Of a stretch of DNA of 64,000 nucleotides, positions 42,891-53,880 are shown in pieces. The notes under the pieces were generated by a model. The model saw only the letters and a list, made by a program, of their open reading frames with translations. It made no database searches and was not told where the DNA came from. The DNA is from Dipteris shenzhenensis (lineage: Eukaryota; Polypodiophyta; Polypodiopsida; Gleicheniales), in the NCBI GenBank assembly GCA_047967505.1, contig CM106540.1; one strand, written 5' to 3'. Position 1 is the first letter of the stretch. Every line of letters begins with the position of its first letter. Position numbers and translations under genes: made by a program.

Positions 42891-44100
42891 AAATTATATT
42901 AAAAACAGTATTTGCTATCTTAGGATATTCATTTGCCAAACAAGCCATAGAGAAGCCTTGTAGGTAACAATTTCCTAATAGGATAAATCTAGAATGATCA
43001 AACAAGAAATCGTAATAGAGCTTCAAACACGAGAGAGATCCTTAGACAAATTTAGCCTAGTTAGATGTGATAATCTTCATTTGAGTAACACTGGAGCGCC
43101 CAGTCTACGGATAACAGTGGGTCGTTTTACTCAGCCATGATTATATAAACAAGATGCTACACAGGGTAACATGAAGGAACTCCTGGAAACAGAAAGACTA
43201 CCATCAATTTCCTTTACTATGTGGGTACAATGACTACCTTTTTTTGAACTTAACTGACTATATTAAAACTTTACAAGCGAAGCAGACTCTATAATCTGAT
43301 AAGGAATTATTTTGTTCTGCGTAATCCAGTTTTCTGCACCTAATGATGACGTTTGTGGCAGGCGCAATATTTTATTCTGATTCAGTACATGGTTTGAGCC
43401 ACAACATTCTAATCCTGAGATTCGTATCTGGGATAATCCGTTATGTCCAACAGCAGTCACATTTTCAGGACTTTACAGCCTCATTTGTAATACTTCTAAC
43501 CTGATCACTGGACCATTTTTGGACTCCGATACAGTCTGCTTTGGAGACAGCATTCATGAACAAAACACAAACAGGAACTTTTATTCAAGCCAGAGCAGAA
43601 AACAGACCCAACTCTCTCTTCTTTTGCATGAGAGCTTGTACTTGTTAAATCTTGTTCCAAAGTCAGCAAGACGGAAGAGACAAATGCTGTCATGAAGTCT
43701 CTCCTGCTAGGCATGTGTGATACTGTTTCCTGCACTTCACCTGCATACAAATGAAAATTCAGAAAATTAAACGGCATTTTATTCCTGTCACCTACTAATT
43801 TTTTGTTTTGTTAGAGAGACAATTTCTTGCCCTACTGAAACTTCTTCACAGATATCAGTTCTCTGATATGTTTTTTGTCTAGTATAGGATTGACCCTAGA
43901 GGATTGCAAAAGAAAAGAGAATGTATTTAACACATGCAAATGCATGCAGCAATTACAAATTATAAAGCAACAACCTTTCTTGTGCAAGCTATGAGAGCAT
44001 GAGGCCACGACAGTGGTTCCTCCATTGTACCTTGTGTAACAGGTGAGTTCAAACATCACAGCATAGCTGCAGCTACTGCTTGCAAGTTATCAAAAGATCT
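42891..44100. other. Unassigned spacer
   Basis: No convincing frame. A minus-strand open frame at 43777-43505 (90 codons) has no recognisable motif and I treat it as chance. Confidence 0.4.
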
Positions 44101-44104
44101 TTGT

Positions 44105-44293
44105 AATGGAGGGGGGAAAAGACCTATTCTAGTGGCCCTTTAGGTGGGAAATGTGGAGGGACTATATATAAGTCCCCATCCACCACTAATTGTGTTCTTT
44201 TGATGTGACATCTAATCTATCGACTCTCCTTCCTCCTTCCTCCTACCTGCAACCTACACTCTGTGTGTGTGTGCGTGTGTGTGTGTGTGTGGT
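44105..44293 (+). promoter_or_regulatory. TATA-containing LTR-like fragment and GT microsatellite
   Basis: GGAGGGGGGAAAA at about 44108 looks like a polypurine tract. GGGACTATATATAAGTCCCC at 44158-44177 has a strong TATA core inside a 6-bp inverted repeat. CT-rich sequence and a (GT)n run (44262-44293) follow. It could be the start of a 3' LTR cut off by the L1 fragment. Unproven. Confidence 0.4.
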
Positions 44294-45182
44294 AGATATG
44301 CAAGGAAATATTCTCACTTTTCCAGTAGCATGTCGACAATACAATATGGGGATGCATCATAGACCTATTTGGAAAGCTATTGCTGATCTCTTACTCCCTC
44401 TGGTTCCGATTCCGACATTGAATGTCAGAGACAGGCTTCAAGATTGGCACCTTCAGTCTTCAAATACAAGCATATCCTCTAGGCCTTTGCATTTATTGAC
44501 TTCTATACAGGCTTATCGATTGATATTACCTCCTCCCTGGATTGCCCATCATGCTAATTCTCTATGGCATTTGAACAAGTCATTAGCCTGGTGGAAAGGA
44601 AAATTGCAATTGATATGGAAGTTGAAAATGCCTTTGAAGCAACGACTCTTTTTATGGAGATGTATTGTTGGTATTCTTCCAATAGCGGTGAAATTGGCTC
44701 AAAGACGGATAGCTTCACCTCTATGTCCAAGATGTCACCTTACATCTGAGAGTATTCCGCATTTATTGTGGTTTTGTTCATATTCTAGAGACCTTCTAGA
44801 CAGAATCTCCTATTGCTTATCTCTCAGATTTCCAGCACACAGGTTCTACAGGTTTTTCTGGATGTATGGCAAACTATCAGCATCTTTGTCACAGTATTCT
44901 CTTTTCTTCCACTGGATCAGATTCTGGGCCTTATGGACCCTCTGGCTGCAGCGCAATCAAGCATATCTGAATTCTCCCCTTCAGCATCCATATGAGTTCT
45001 TCCGAGCCTCATTGCGGCAGTCTTTATATGATGCCATACATGAGGAAGATTTGGATGTTTCCTGTATTCAGCTTTTCTTTTACTGCTTCTAATGGATAGG
45101 GCTTTGGCTCTCTTTTGAGCACTGCCTAGATGTAAATGAATGTTTCATAATATAAGTATATTGGTTTCACAAAAAAAAAAAA
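44294..45182 (+). mobile_element. 5'-truncated L1 (second family) with poly(A)
   Basis: Only the last 0.9 kb of an L1: the zf-RVT domain, a 75-bp 3' UTR and about 13 A residues (45170-45182). It sits between GT/TG repeats on both sides, with TGTGTGTGTGTGTG after the tail, consistent with a target duplication inside a microsatellite. Confidence 0.8.
44299..45092 (+). CDS. L1 ORF2 C-terminus (zf-RVT), open but truncated
   Basis: One uninterrupted frame: HRPIWKAIADLLLPLVPIPT, LQLIWKLKMPLKQRLFLWRC, then the zinc-binding CPRCHLTSESIPHLLWFC, FFHWIRFWALWTLWLQRNQA and the stop at 45090. This is the complete C-terminal domain of a plant L1 ORF2; endonuclease and RT are absent because of 5' truncation. 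The absence of stops suggests a fairly recent insertion. It has no promoter of its own. Confidence 0.85.
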
Positions 45183-45239
45183 ATGTGTGTGTGTGTGCAA
45201 CCTACTCTCTCTCTTTCTCTCTCTCTCTCTCCCTCTCTC

Positions 45240-45660
45240 TCGGGCAGGTGGGCTTTCGGAGACAGCACTCCACCTTGGACCACATTTTCACCTTGAGGGC
45301 CATTATTGTGAGGAGGCGAAGTCGAGGCATCAAAAAGTCTACACGTGTTTCGTAGACTTTCGTAAGGCATTTGATATTGTCCCACACTCTCACCTGAGTA
45401 GGATGTTACATGAGTTGCAGCTCCAAGAGATCATGATTTGGAGGGTCATGAGTCTGTATGAGTCCGTCACAGGGAGGGTACATGCCCCAGAGGCATGTCA
45501 GACTGGGTTGAGAGCACGATCGGAGTAAAACAAGGCTGCCCCCTTACGCCTACCCTTTTTGGGCTCTATATTGATGAGATCACTTCTTTTTTCGATCACC
45601 TAGGTGGAGAGGGATCGCTTCTGGCTGACCTAATGGTGCAGATATTACTATACTCTACAG
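45240..45660 (+). pseudogene. LINE-R copy 3 RT, N-terminal half
   Basis: QVGFRRQHSTLDHIFTLRAI (RT fingers), then in the next frame KVYTCFVDFRKAFDIVPHSH, WRVMSLYESVTGRVHAPE, a shift, STIGVKQGCPLTPTLFGLYI and LMVQILLYS, stopping exactly where the catalytic ADD should follow. Confidence 0.85.
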
Positions 45661-46624
45661 TTGCAGCCATGACACCCTCTCCTTATGCACGGAATTATCA
45701 ACAAGAAGGCTCAAAACGACCCATCCTAAGGCAACAGGATCAGATTTTTTATCTACAGCAGGCAGTGAGAGAGCTACAATTGGAGCTGGCAGAAGTAAAG
45801 GCTCAACTTCACATTCTGGAAGGGCCTAGAAAGTAGGCAATAATTGATAAGGTTGTAAAATCTTGTAAGGATTCCCCCCCTACCTTGCAGCTAGTCTCTA
45901 CAGTCAAAGATCTTGTTCACATTGAAGTACAAACTGCTAAGAAGGAAGTGATTGTGGAAGTGGACACCAAAGCAAATAACTCTGATATTCAAGTAGAGAT
46001 TAAAGAACACAAAGCTAGAAGTGATAATGCGCTGAAGATTAGAATAGGGGGACTCCTAGAAGATTGGTACAAAGAGGAGGACACATATAATGAAATATTG
46101 ACAAAGATCAAAGCAAGCTTGCCCAAGATTATGATGATGAGCAGGACGATGACGACTCCAGGCCAACTTCTATTATACACTATAAAGGTCATGCAATCCT
46201 TACACTGAAGTCAAAAGATATGCGGATCAACCTCCTTCACAATCTTACAAGGCGAAGGATACCAAAGTATGGATAGCAGAGGAGCTTACAGAAGCTCAAC
46301 TCAAGAATAAGGCAACTGAATTAGCTAAAGTCAAGGTTGCCAGAAAGGATGGAAAATGGGCAGTTTACCGTGAAGGCGTAGCTCTAATAAGAGAGTTTAA
46401 ATCAAAACCAAAAGACTCTCAGTCTTAAACTGATGTATGGCTGTTTACTCTTTCACACTATTATGTAGGTACTCTAAAATAATGTGGGTTGCTTTTGCAC
46501 TCCTTGGAGCTGCCATGTGCCCTCCCTAAAGCAGATGTACTAGAGGGTTTCTTGCTGTCCCATAGACCTTTTGGTCTCCAGTGGACATTCATAGACTTTC
46601 TTCCTTTTTCTTTCTTTTCTTTTT
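45661..46624 (+). mobile_element. ORF1-only LINE-R-related element, nested in RT
   Basis: A unit with an ORF1-like protein, a 136-bp 3' UTR, the LINE-R hairpin (46564-46577) and a CTTT-rich tail. The host RT reads LLYS before it and continues as IEGLQKHLEALEMF after it, where other copies have VALLSSTPEGLQRHLDAL. It has no ORF2. No clear target duplication. Confidence 0.7.
45668..46427 (+). pseudogene. ORF1-like protein with coiled coil (half-LINE)
   Basis: First frame MTPSPYARNYQQEGSKRP, then a coiled-coil stretch QQAVRELQLELAEVKAQLHI and a stop at 45835. The frame continues with VQTAKKEVIVEVDTKANNSD and ALKIRIGGLLEDWYKEEDTY, a motif like the ORF1 RNA-binding domain of L1-type elements. A shift follows near 46205, then ELTEAQLKNKATELAKVKVA and KWAVYREGVALIREF, ending KPKDSQS at TAA 46425-46427. 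Expected role: RNA binding and self-assembly. Confidence 0.65.
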
Positions 46625-47125
46625 CATAGCTTCCTCAATAGAGGGACTGCAGAAACATCTAGAGGCTCTGGAGATGTTCCACAGAGAGAGAGAGATTTGA
46701 CTATTAACCTTGGGAAGACCAAGGTTATGATCTTCAACACCTTGTGAGCACTCTCTCATCAACATAGCTTTACATACCATGACAAGCCTGTGGAGATAGT
46801 GCAATCTTACACATATTTGGGGGTAGTGTTCACCGGGCCAGGTTTCACGATGATCCATGCATGTACGGCACGGCTCACATGAGGACGGGGCGCTCTAGCC
46901 CAACTAGAGAGGCGATGCTTCCAGGCACACTTCCAGGACCCTCTGACGAAGGGTTGGGCTTTTTGACACACTGGTGAGACCGACTGCCATGTATGCATCA
47001 CCCTTGTGGGGGAGTGATATTTCAGCAACAGAGTGGAGGAGATTTGAGAGGCTACAGGTGACTGTGGGATCCAGGATGATTCGGATACCATATATCAGGA
47101 CTGGATTCATAGCATTCAGGAAGAG
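46625..47125 (+). pseudogene. LINE-R copy 3 RT, second half
   Basis: IEGLQKHLEALEMF, LTINLGKTKVMIFNTL, KPVEIVQSYTYLGVVFTGPG, LAQLERRCFQAHFQDPLTKG and FERLQVTVGSRMIRI in several frames. The catalytic ADD itself is missing between the two halves. Confidence 0.82.
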
Positions 47126-47600
47126 TAATGCAGAATTCTAAGGCAGCTCCCATATTTTCAGATTTGGAGAAGCCTTCTAGCCAAGGTCATCTGGAATTCA
47201 AATTGCATAATGGGCTGTTGTGGTGCAAGGACAGGATTTATTTAGTGCCAAACTCACAATATAGACAGCTGGTTTTGCAAGAGATGCACTCCTCTCCCAT
47301 GGCTGGACATGCAGGTGTCGCTAAGACATGACAGAGAATCAAACAAAGCTTTATCTGGGACTGCATGTGGTGGGATGTGGTTAAGTACGTGGCTGAATGC
47401 TTGCCTTGTCAACAGAATAAAGTTGACAGCAAATGGGAAGGCATGTGGTGGGATGTGGTTAGGAACGTCGTGGCTGAATGCTTGCCTTGCCAACAGGAAT
47501 AAAGTGAACAGCAAATTACCAGTAGTTCTCTTGCAGTCAAAACCCATTCCAGAGTGCGAATGGACACACATAGCAATGGATTTCATCACATGATTGCCTT
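47126..47600 (+). pseudogene. Ty3/gypsy integrase zinc-domain fragment with internal duplication
   Basis: HLEFKLHNGLLWCKDRIYLV, then the H-H-C-C zinc module: EMHSSPMAGHAGVAKT, FIWDCMWWDVVKYVAECLPC. The last part is duplicated (WEGMWWDVVRNVVAECLPC). It is followed by KPIPECEWTHIAMDFIT, the start of the integrase core. Stops at several points. Only this part of the gypsy element is present. Confidence 0.82.
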
Positions 47601-47664
47601 CTACTGAGAGGTGATGAAAGAGAATCTATCTTATGGTGGATAGAATGACGAAACAAGCCCACTT

Positions 47665-48120
47665 TTTTTCTTCAAAGAAAAGGAGAATTCTATAAATGCT
47701 TGAGTAAAAAACCATACAAACAGCTTTCGAAAGGAGCTGTAGATGAAATACAAAATGGTTCCTAGCTATAGGGAAGCCATCCCGTTTCCAGATCTCTCAG
47801 CTCAGTGTCTAGAGAGATTCCAAAATAGGAGCTAACAACCATGGTGGTGGTCTATACATCCAATAGATACCCTTCGCAAAGAGGGTGTAGAAAATTCCTA
47901 CAAGCCAGGCCTTGTAGGAACACTCCCGCCTTTCGGAAGTTGCTCTCTAACCTAGAGTACCACGCTCCCAGATGGCGCGCAAAGTGAAAATGATGTCCTA
48001 CTAGATATCTACTATTGTGGCCATTGGGGAGATGAACTGGCCTCCCATCACCCGGCTGCCCCAAGCGACCCAGATGTTCCAAACAATAATGCCGGAGACT
48101 GTCTACCAAACGCTATCCTC
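47665..48120 (-). pseudogene. L1 3' end fragment (-)
   Basis: Poly(T) at 47665-47671, then a reverse-strand 3' UTR and a decayed C-terminus (VWNIWVAWGSRVMG-like). 456 bp. No finger left. Tentative because only the end is recognisable. Confidence 0.5.
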
Positions 48121-48124
48121 CGAT

Positions 48125-48371
48125 GTATCGAGATGGAACAACACTAATTAGAGATTTCAAATCTAAACCTAAAGACTCTCAGTCTTAAATTGATGTTATG
48201 AAGGCCACTTCTATTAGTTTTATAGTCCTAGTATGTATCAGTGTGATATAAAAATCGAGCTGAGATGCCATGTGCACTCCTCAACCCTGTGGCTTATCCA
48301 GATGTTGTAAGTCTTTTTGACATTTTGTACTTTGTCTCATAGACCTGTGAGGTCTCTTGCGGACGTTAATA

Positions 48372-48445
<74 letters not shown>

Positions 48446-48446
48446 G
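48125..48446 (+). mobile_element. Second ORF1-only unit, 3' end, with (CT)n tail
   Basis: YRDGTTLIRDFKSKPKDSQS, the same ORF1 C-terminus as at 46427, then about 147 bp of 3' UTR, the hairpin at 48341-48355 and about 74 bp of (CT)n. LINE-R copy 3 then resumes at PLALDAAFQ. 5' truncated. Confidence 0.7.
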
Positions 48447-49549
48447 CTACACCCCTAGCGCTAGATGCAGCATTTCAGTCAGTTACATACTTGCATAGGA
48501 TCAGGGCGCTCGGAGACTCAGCAGCAGGCAGAGCACGATTACCGTGGCTAGCACTGACATCCTCGCAGATGTTAGCGGAGAGAGGTCATACTTTTTGTTG
48601 GTACCACACACTCTCCACATGGCTCACCTCCCTGGGCTTGGATATGGATAGGCTGCCACCATTTCGATACAGCATAGATGCCCCTCGCCTCCCTCTCACT
48701 CGACATGAGCTCAGCCAGGTTATCAGGGCAGATTTGTTGCAGCTACACACGTTTCGCACTTGGGTTCATCCCACGGAGCTTCCTACGAAGATGGCCACAT
48801 ATCGTGACCATTTTCTCAGGATTTCAGAGGATGGCTTCATCATATCCCCAGGATATATCGGCGTTCATATGTCGCACTCACTCAGGATTGCCTTGGGCCA
48901 GCTCAGGGTATCTTCCCACAGATTAGACGTTGAGGCCGGCAGGATGCGTCGTACAGCTATTGGACATAGACCCAGGCGAGAGACTAGGATATGCCCTTGT
49001 TGCACTATGGGGGAGGTGGAGACTGAGGAGCACTTTGTTTGCAGATGCCCTTTATATCATGAGATCCGTGGCAGATTTCATTGTTTATTTGGGCACGGAT
49101 TTGGACCTCTCTCTCGGATTATGGAGTATGAGGATCAGTATTGCTTAGCGTTGTTCATCAGGGAGATCACCAGATACAGAGAGAGATTCCTCAGAGAGCA
49201 CCGTCGCATCCCTGCCAGAGACCTGGTTATTCATGAGGAGCAGGACGAGGCGCAGGACCATGAGCACAGAGATAGCCCATCTTGCCAAAGAGCACCGATG
49301 GTTCCACCCCGAGGATGTACATATGACATGATCCGGCAGCACCGCAGGATGATCTTACACAGAGGCCGTACTTGTCGCTTTATTTCTAAACGACGGAGGA
49401 TAATGGCAGATTTTCGGAGGAGATTGCTCCATGGAGACTTGGCACCGCCAGCAGCCCACTTGACACTTGCCCAGATCTTCACACTCATGGCAGGAGGCAT
49501 GGTCGATGGCCATGACTTCCATCATTTCTTTGGATCACAGACCCCTTAG
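48447..49549 (+). CDS. LINE-R C-terminal region, long open frame
   Basis: Open from the CT repeat to the stop at 49547. Begins PLALDAAFQSVTYLHRIRAL, then PWLALTSSQMLAERGHTFCW, LLQLHTFRTWVHPTELPTKM, LRIALGQLRVSSHRLDVEAG, and the finger CPCCTMGEVETEEHFVCRCP, then CLALFIREITRYRERFLREH and a basic tail with SKRRRIMADFRRRLLHGDLA. It is the only LINE-R C-terminus here without breaks and can serve as the family reference. RT lies upstream across an insertion, so it is not expressed as part of ORF2. Confidence 0.82.
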
Positions 49550-49825
49550 GGAAGACGATGTTCCTCATATTTCATATTTTACATTTTGTATCTAGGCATT
49601 TTTGGTACTCTATTTCATTTCATTTTGTATCTAGGATTTTTGTAGCCATTTTTGGCATCTTAGCTGTATTACGATGAGGCCACCTAGTTGGCGCATCGTT
49701 GATGATGTATTTTCCTTTCGAATGATTTTGTGTCCCATAGGCCATGTATGGCCTTCCGTGGACCTTTAATAAAATTTCTTTCTTTCTTTCTTTCTTTCTT
49801 TCTCTCTCTCTCTCTCTCTCTCCCC
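49550..49825 (+). other. LINE-R copy 3 3' UTR, hairpin and tail
   Basis: Hairpin AGGCC-ATGTAT-GGCCT at 49739-49754. Both stem strands differ from the usual AGACC/GGTCT in a way that keeps pairing. TTTAATAAAATTTC follows, then about seven CTTT units and (CT)n. Confidence 0.85.
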
Positions 49826-50414
49826 CCCCCCGCTGCCCCACCCTGCCCTTACAGCTCCTACCCCTCCCGTTCCTGCCTCCAGCTCGAGGCTTCTCCGCCC
49901 CCGCTCCGCTTCAGCCCTCCGCTCCAACTCCCCCGCCCTCGCCTTCGACTCCAACCTCCAGCTTCGCCGCCCCTTGGCGCTGTTCTTGGCACTGCCCCCC
50001 ATCTGCAGCTCCCCTACCATCAGCCCCCCTGTCTAGGCTCCCCCCTGCCGGCTCTCTTCCCCCTTCTCCGCCTGGAGCTATGCTCCCTCCCATCGGCTCT
50101 CTTCCCCCCCTGCAGCACCCCCCCCTTCTGGGCTGCAATCCCGGAAGCCTCTCCTTCCGTTCCAACTCTGCCTCCCCTCCGATTGCACCCCGCTCTTGCT
50201 CCTCCTCCGTACCTACCCCCCGTAATGTGGGCGCCTCCAACCATGGGGGGGGGGCCTCATACTCTCGCTTCCACTCCATCTCCTGCACTAGGACGTGTGA
50301 AAAAGGAAATCGAAGTCAGACCAAGAAAATGGGCAAAAGCGATAAAGAGACGGACAATCCAAGAAAGACGGCAACAAAAAAAAAAAACAGCAAACACAAC
50401 TGAAACTCGAGGAT
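49826..50414 (+). other. LINE-R copy 4 5' region, pyrimidine-rich
   Basis: C-rich with CCCCCC and CTGCAGC words up to about 50290, then mixed sequence. Overlapping proline/serine-rich frames are probably artefacts. Confidence 0.6.
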
Positions 50415-51530
50415 GTGAACACATGCTACATTCGGAGTGGACTTGGGGTTGACAGCAAGGCAAAGGCGGGATCCACCCTAGCTTCAGCTTCAGCCTCATT
50501 CTCTGCTTCTACTTCCGCCCCCACTTCAGCTTCAGCTTCAGTTTCAGTTCCAGTTTCAGCTCCCGCCACATCCTCATCTTCAGCTTCAGCCTCAGACTCA
50601 GCTACAGCCTCTACATCCCCAGCCACGAAAACTGTCAGTGTCATACCCATGACAGACAGTGACATACCCATCACATCGGCCTCCTCCCTTTCCTCTGGGA
50701 TAGGGAGGTTGTCACAGTCCATCTGTCCCCTCCTCCCCATTATAGCTCTCACACAGATTATGACACCTACTTCGGAGGTGTCATACACTGCTCCTGATTA
50801 CGCCTCGACCTTTCTCTCCCCTCTCCCTCTCAGTCAGCCTATGCTCCCACATCCCGTTGGGATTGCCTCATCCATGCCACTGTCATCTCAGTACCTCACC
50901 CACTCACCGCCCAGCTTCCGGACTCATCCCCATACGTTTATGTCACAGCCATTCCAGTTTCAGCTAGGAAACAGGTGGGATGACACACCAGAGGCCTGGG
51001 AGACCTTGCTCATGGAGGTACACAGTATCCGTGAGCGCGAGATGGAGCTGACACGCTTCGCACAGGAGCAGGTCCGCTTCAGCTAGGAGCAGAGGCACAT
51101 CATACAGGAACACGCTCACGCCATTCGGGAGCAGGCTAGTCTCATTCAGGGACTCAGATAGGATATCTCACAACTCCGGTAGGAGGTCACAGCCATACAC
51201 ACAGTCCCAAGGAGTACCCCGGTCACAGATTGTGAGCATGCAATATGTAATTGAGGAGACCTCTAGATGGGTTGATGTGGCCAAACAGGAACCCGCAAGG
51301 GTAACCGTTTCAGGTACCCTCATGGAGCAGCAATAGAGAGCCAGCAAGGCTCTCAACATTAGAGTACGTGGGATCCCGCCCACTGAGGCTACACCGATGG
51401 CAGATGCAACTGCTTTCGTGGCCACTACTCTAGGTGTGGCTAAGCACAATCGAGAGGGCGGCATGGCGGGTGGGGAGAGACCCCAACCGAGAGCAACCCA
51501 TGATCATACGGTTCCATGATGCTCAAGCAC
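50415..51530 (+). pseudogene. LINE-R ORF1
   Basis: An S/A/T-rich N-terminus (TCAGCT-type hexamer repeats, 50480-50630) leads into FQLGNRWDDTPEAWETLLME and REREMELTRFAQEQVRF, a helical, coiled-coil-like part. A stop falls at 51084. Then EQRHIIQEHAHAIREQASLI, more stops and ASKALNIRVRGIPPTEATPM, matching ALKIRIGGL of the ORF1-only unit. This is the equivalent of the ORF1 RNA-binding domain. Confidence 0.6.
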
Positions 51531-51779
51531 GACTTTCAACTTTGTAGCGCAGGTCAGTCCTACGAGATCAGCCAGCGATCTCTATGGATGAGGACCTCAC
51601 TCCTCTACAGGTTGAGGAGAGGTGCTCTTTGTTGCAGCAGCAAGATTAGGCCTGGAAAGAGGGGAAGTGGGCAGTGGTACGAGAGGGACGACTTCTTACA
51701 GGCCCCCATAGGGCACCAGCCCCCTCCCCTACATAGGGAAGCGGGGCCTATAAGACTCAAATATATGAGACCTTATCTT

Positions 51780-52600
51780 GCAGCATTTGGAACTGTAATG
51801 GTACCTTATGGTTAGAACTAGGGAACTTCTCGGAATCCTATACAAATCATGACATAGTCTTTTACATAGAGACACATCAGAGTCCAGAGCGCCTACTACT
51901 AGTAGTCAGCGGATACACATGGGAGTTTGCCTACAAAGATGAGATGAGGGATATAGGGGGGGTTCGAGGGTTAGGTGGAGTAGCAGTCCTTTACAGATCC
52001 ACACTTTTGGGACCATTTCAGTAGAGCAAAGAGATGCACATTTCAGGTTTCTTTGGATCCGGATCCGACACTTGGACAGCCGGGATCTATTTGTTGTAGT
52101 ATGCTACTTCCCCCCTGAGACCTCCCACTTTGCTAGAGATACTTGAGATGAGGATGAGACATCTCCATTTGCAGCTCTTTATCAGTCCATTGTTGACTTT
52201 TCTAGTCGCAGAGAAGTCCTCCTAGTCGGGGACTTCAATGCGAGGACAGGCGCCCGTTAGGCACCACTCCTTGACTTCACGGATGATTCCACTCTACTGC
52301 CAGACATTGACCTTGAGGATGCAGGTATGCTATGGGTTTCGGCTGACAAACGAGGTCCACTCACATCTTATGGGCACGCCCTATTAGACCTCGGCAGGAT
52401 GCATGATCTTATTATTTATAATGGTCTTGATAGATGGCCCGCCTCAGGTGGTTTCACATGCTTTCCACATGGGGGAGGTTCTAGCATTGTTGATTACATC
52501 ATGGGATCCCCTGCTTCACATCTCGCATCACTCATTTAACTGTAGCACCTCTCCCTCCAGGGGCTGATCATACCTATCTTTTCTTTAGCATTTCCACTCC
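51780..52600 (+). pseudogene. LINE-R endonuclease (APE type)
   Basis: IWNCNG-like start near 51788, DIVFYIETHQSPE (the ETH motif), then VLLVGDFNARTGAR near 52230-52260, SIVDYIMGSPASH near 52490, and GADHTYLF near 52562 for the S-D-H end. Frames change repeatedly. The GDFNARTG spelling differs from the GGDFN(N/M) of the L1s here. Confidence 0.8.
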
Positions 52601-53880
52601 CCGTCGCACATCACCCTCCAACCCACTAAGTTCTTACTCCACCTATCATGATATATGCTTCGACAATGACCAATCACCTACTTACTCTGGCTGTCTGTAC
52701 ATACTTCTCGCTTATATTGACTTCATACCCCTATTAGAATATCATGCTGCCCTGGTCACCCGCTCACTACACGAGGCTGCCCTTCACACTTTCCCTCATA
52801 CCACCCGCCCACCACCCCCTAGGACCGTATCTTGTAATAGCTGGTACCATGATGAGTGTAAGGCTTTATGTCGTTAGCTCAAATTCGAAACCAAAAACAG
52901 TCTTTCACTCTTCCGAGCGAACCAAAGACGACATAGAAAGAAACTAGACTTCGTTCGTCGAAACGAGGAGGAACTACTGAACATTTTGTTTAGTAACAAC
53001 TCTAAGGACTTTTGGCAGAGATTTCTAGAGGGACGGTCCCCCTCACCACTCACAGATACTCAGGCCTGTATGATTATGCACGCACACTTTCTGACATCAC
53101 AAATCAGCCCAGTCCCTAACCTCACATATGCCACACCCCACATCATGCACCCTCTTCACTAAGGGGGGGGTAAAGGATGCCGTAATGAAACTTCATAATG
53201 GCCGAGTGAAGGATCATGAGGGACTATGCACTGAATTCATTGCATATGGGATTAATCTCCTAGCCTCGATCTTAGCAAAGCTCTTTAATGAAGCTATTTG
53301 TTTGGGGTTTCCACGCACCTGGACCATTAACACTATCTCACCCATCCACAAGGCAGGGGATCCCATGAGCTCGGAGAATTACAGAACCATTATGATTGGA
53401 CATGTCATGGTCAAGATTTATGCATCACTCCTTGATTCCAAGGTCAGCAGATTTACGGAGTGTCGAGGACTTGGAGCAGTAGGACACGCTGGATTCTGGT
53501 GTGATCATGGAACCATGGACCACATTCTCATGCTCAGGTGTATCATCGAGGAGACGAGGACATCAAAGCATAGGGTTTACTATTGCTTTGTGGATTTCCG
53601 CAAGGCATTTGACACGGTTCCGAGAGCCTGCCTCATACGGTGCCTACAGGATTTGGGTTATGACCAGGAGATTGGTAAAACCAAGGTTATGATCTTCAAT
53701 GCATCTCGAGCCGTCATGCGCCAGGAGCAGTTCACATTTGATGGGTCACCTATTGAGATAGTTTCATCATACACTTGTCTTGGGGTTGTCTTTTCCGAAC
53801 CCATCTTCACTATGAGACCTACAATGCAGGTACGCTTGGGCAGAGGATATGTTTCATTGGCCAGACTAGAGAGGTAGTGC
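52601..53880 (+). pseudogene. LINE-R copy 4 RT, catalytic part deleted
   Basis: SLSLFRANQRRHRKKLDFVR, then MKLHNGRVKDHEGLCTEFIA, TWTINTISPIHKAGDPMSSE, FWCDHGTMDHILMLRCIIEE and VYYCFVDFRKAFDTVPRACL. LGYDQEI is joined directly to GKTKVMIFNASRAVM, so the region with QGCPL and YADD (about 0.25-0.3 kb) is missing. Then SSYTCLGVVFSEPIFTMRPT and VSLARLER. Confidence 0.88.

Larger units (their letters stand above)
45184..49825 (+). mobile_element. LINE-R copy 3, carrying nested insertions
   Basis: RT N-terminal half (45240-45660), an ORF1-only unit (45661-46624), the RT remainder (46625-47125), a gypsy fragment, a minus L1 end and a second ORF1-only end (47126-48446), then an open C-terminal region (48447-49549) and the 3' hairpin with tail (49739-49825). 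The protein continues across each interruption, so the pieces form one element. It starts after TG and CT microsatellites. Confidence 0.8.

Noticed and set aside
43505-43777. 90-codon minus-strand frame as a gene
   Set aside because: No recognisable domain, isolated in AT-rich spacer, and no supporting splice or promoter signals.
45167-45393. Minus-strand frames with EREREREK repeats
   Set aside because: Translation of a CT microsatellite.
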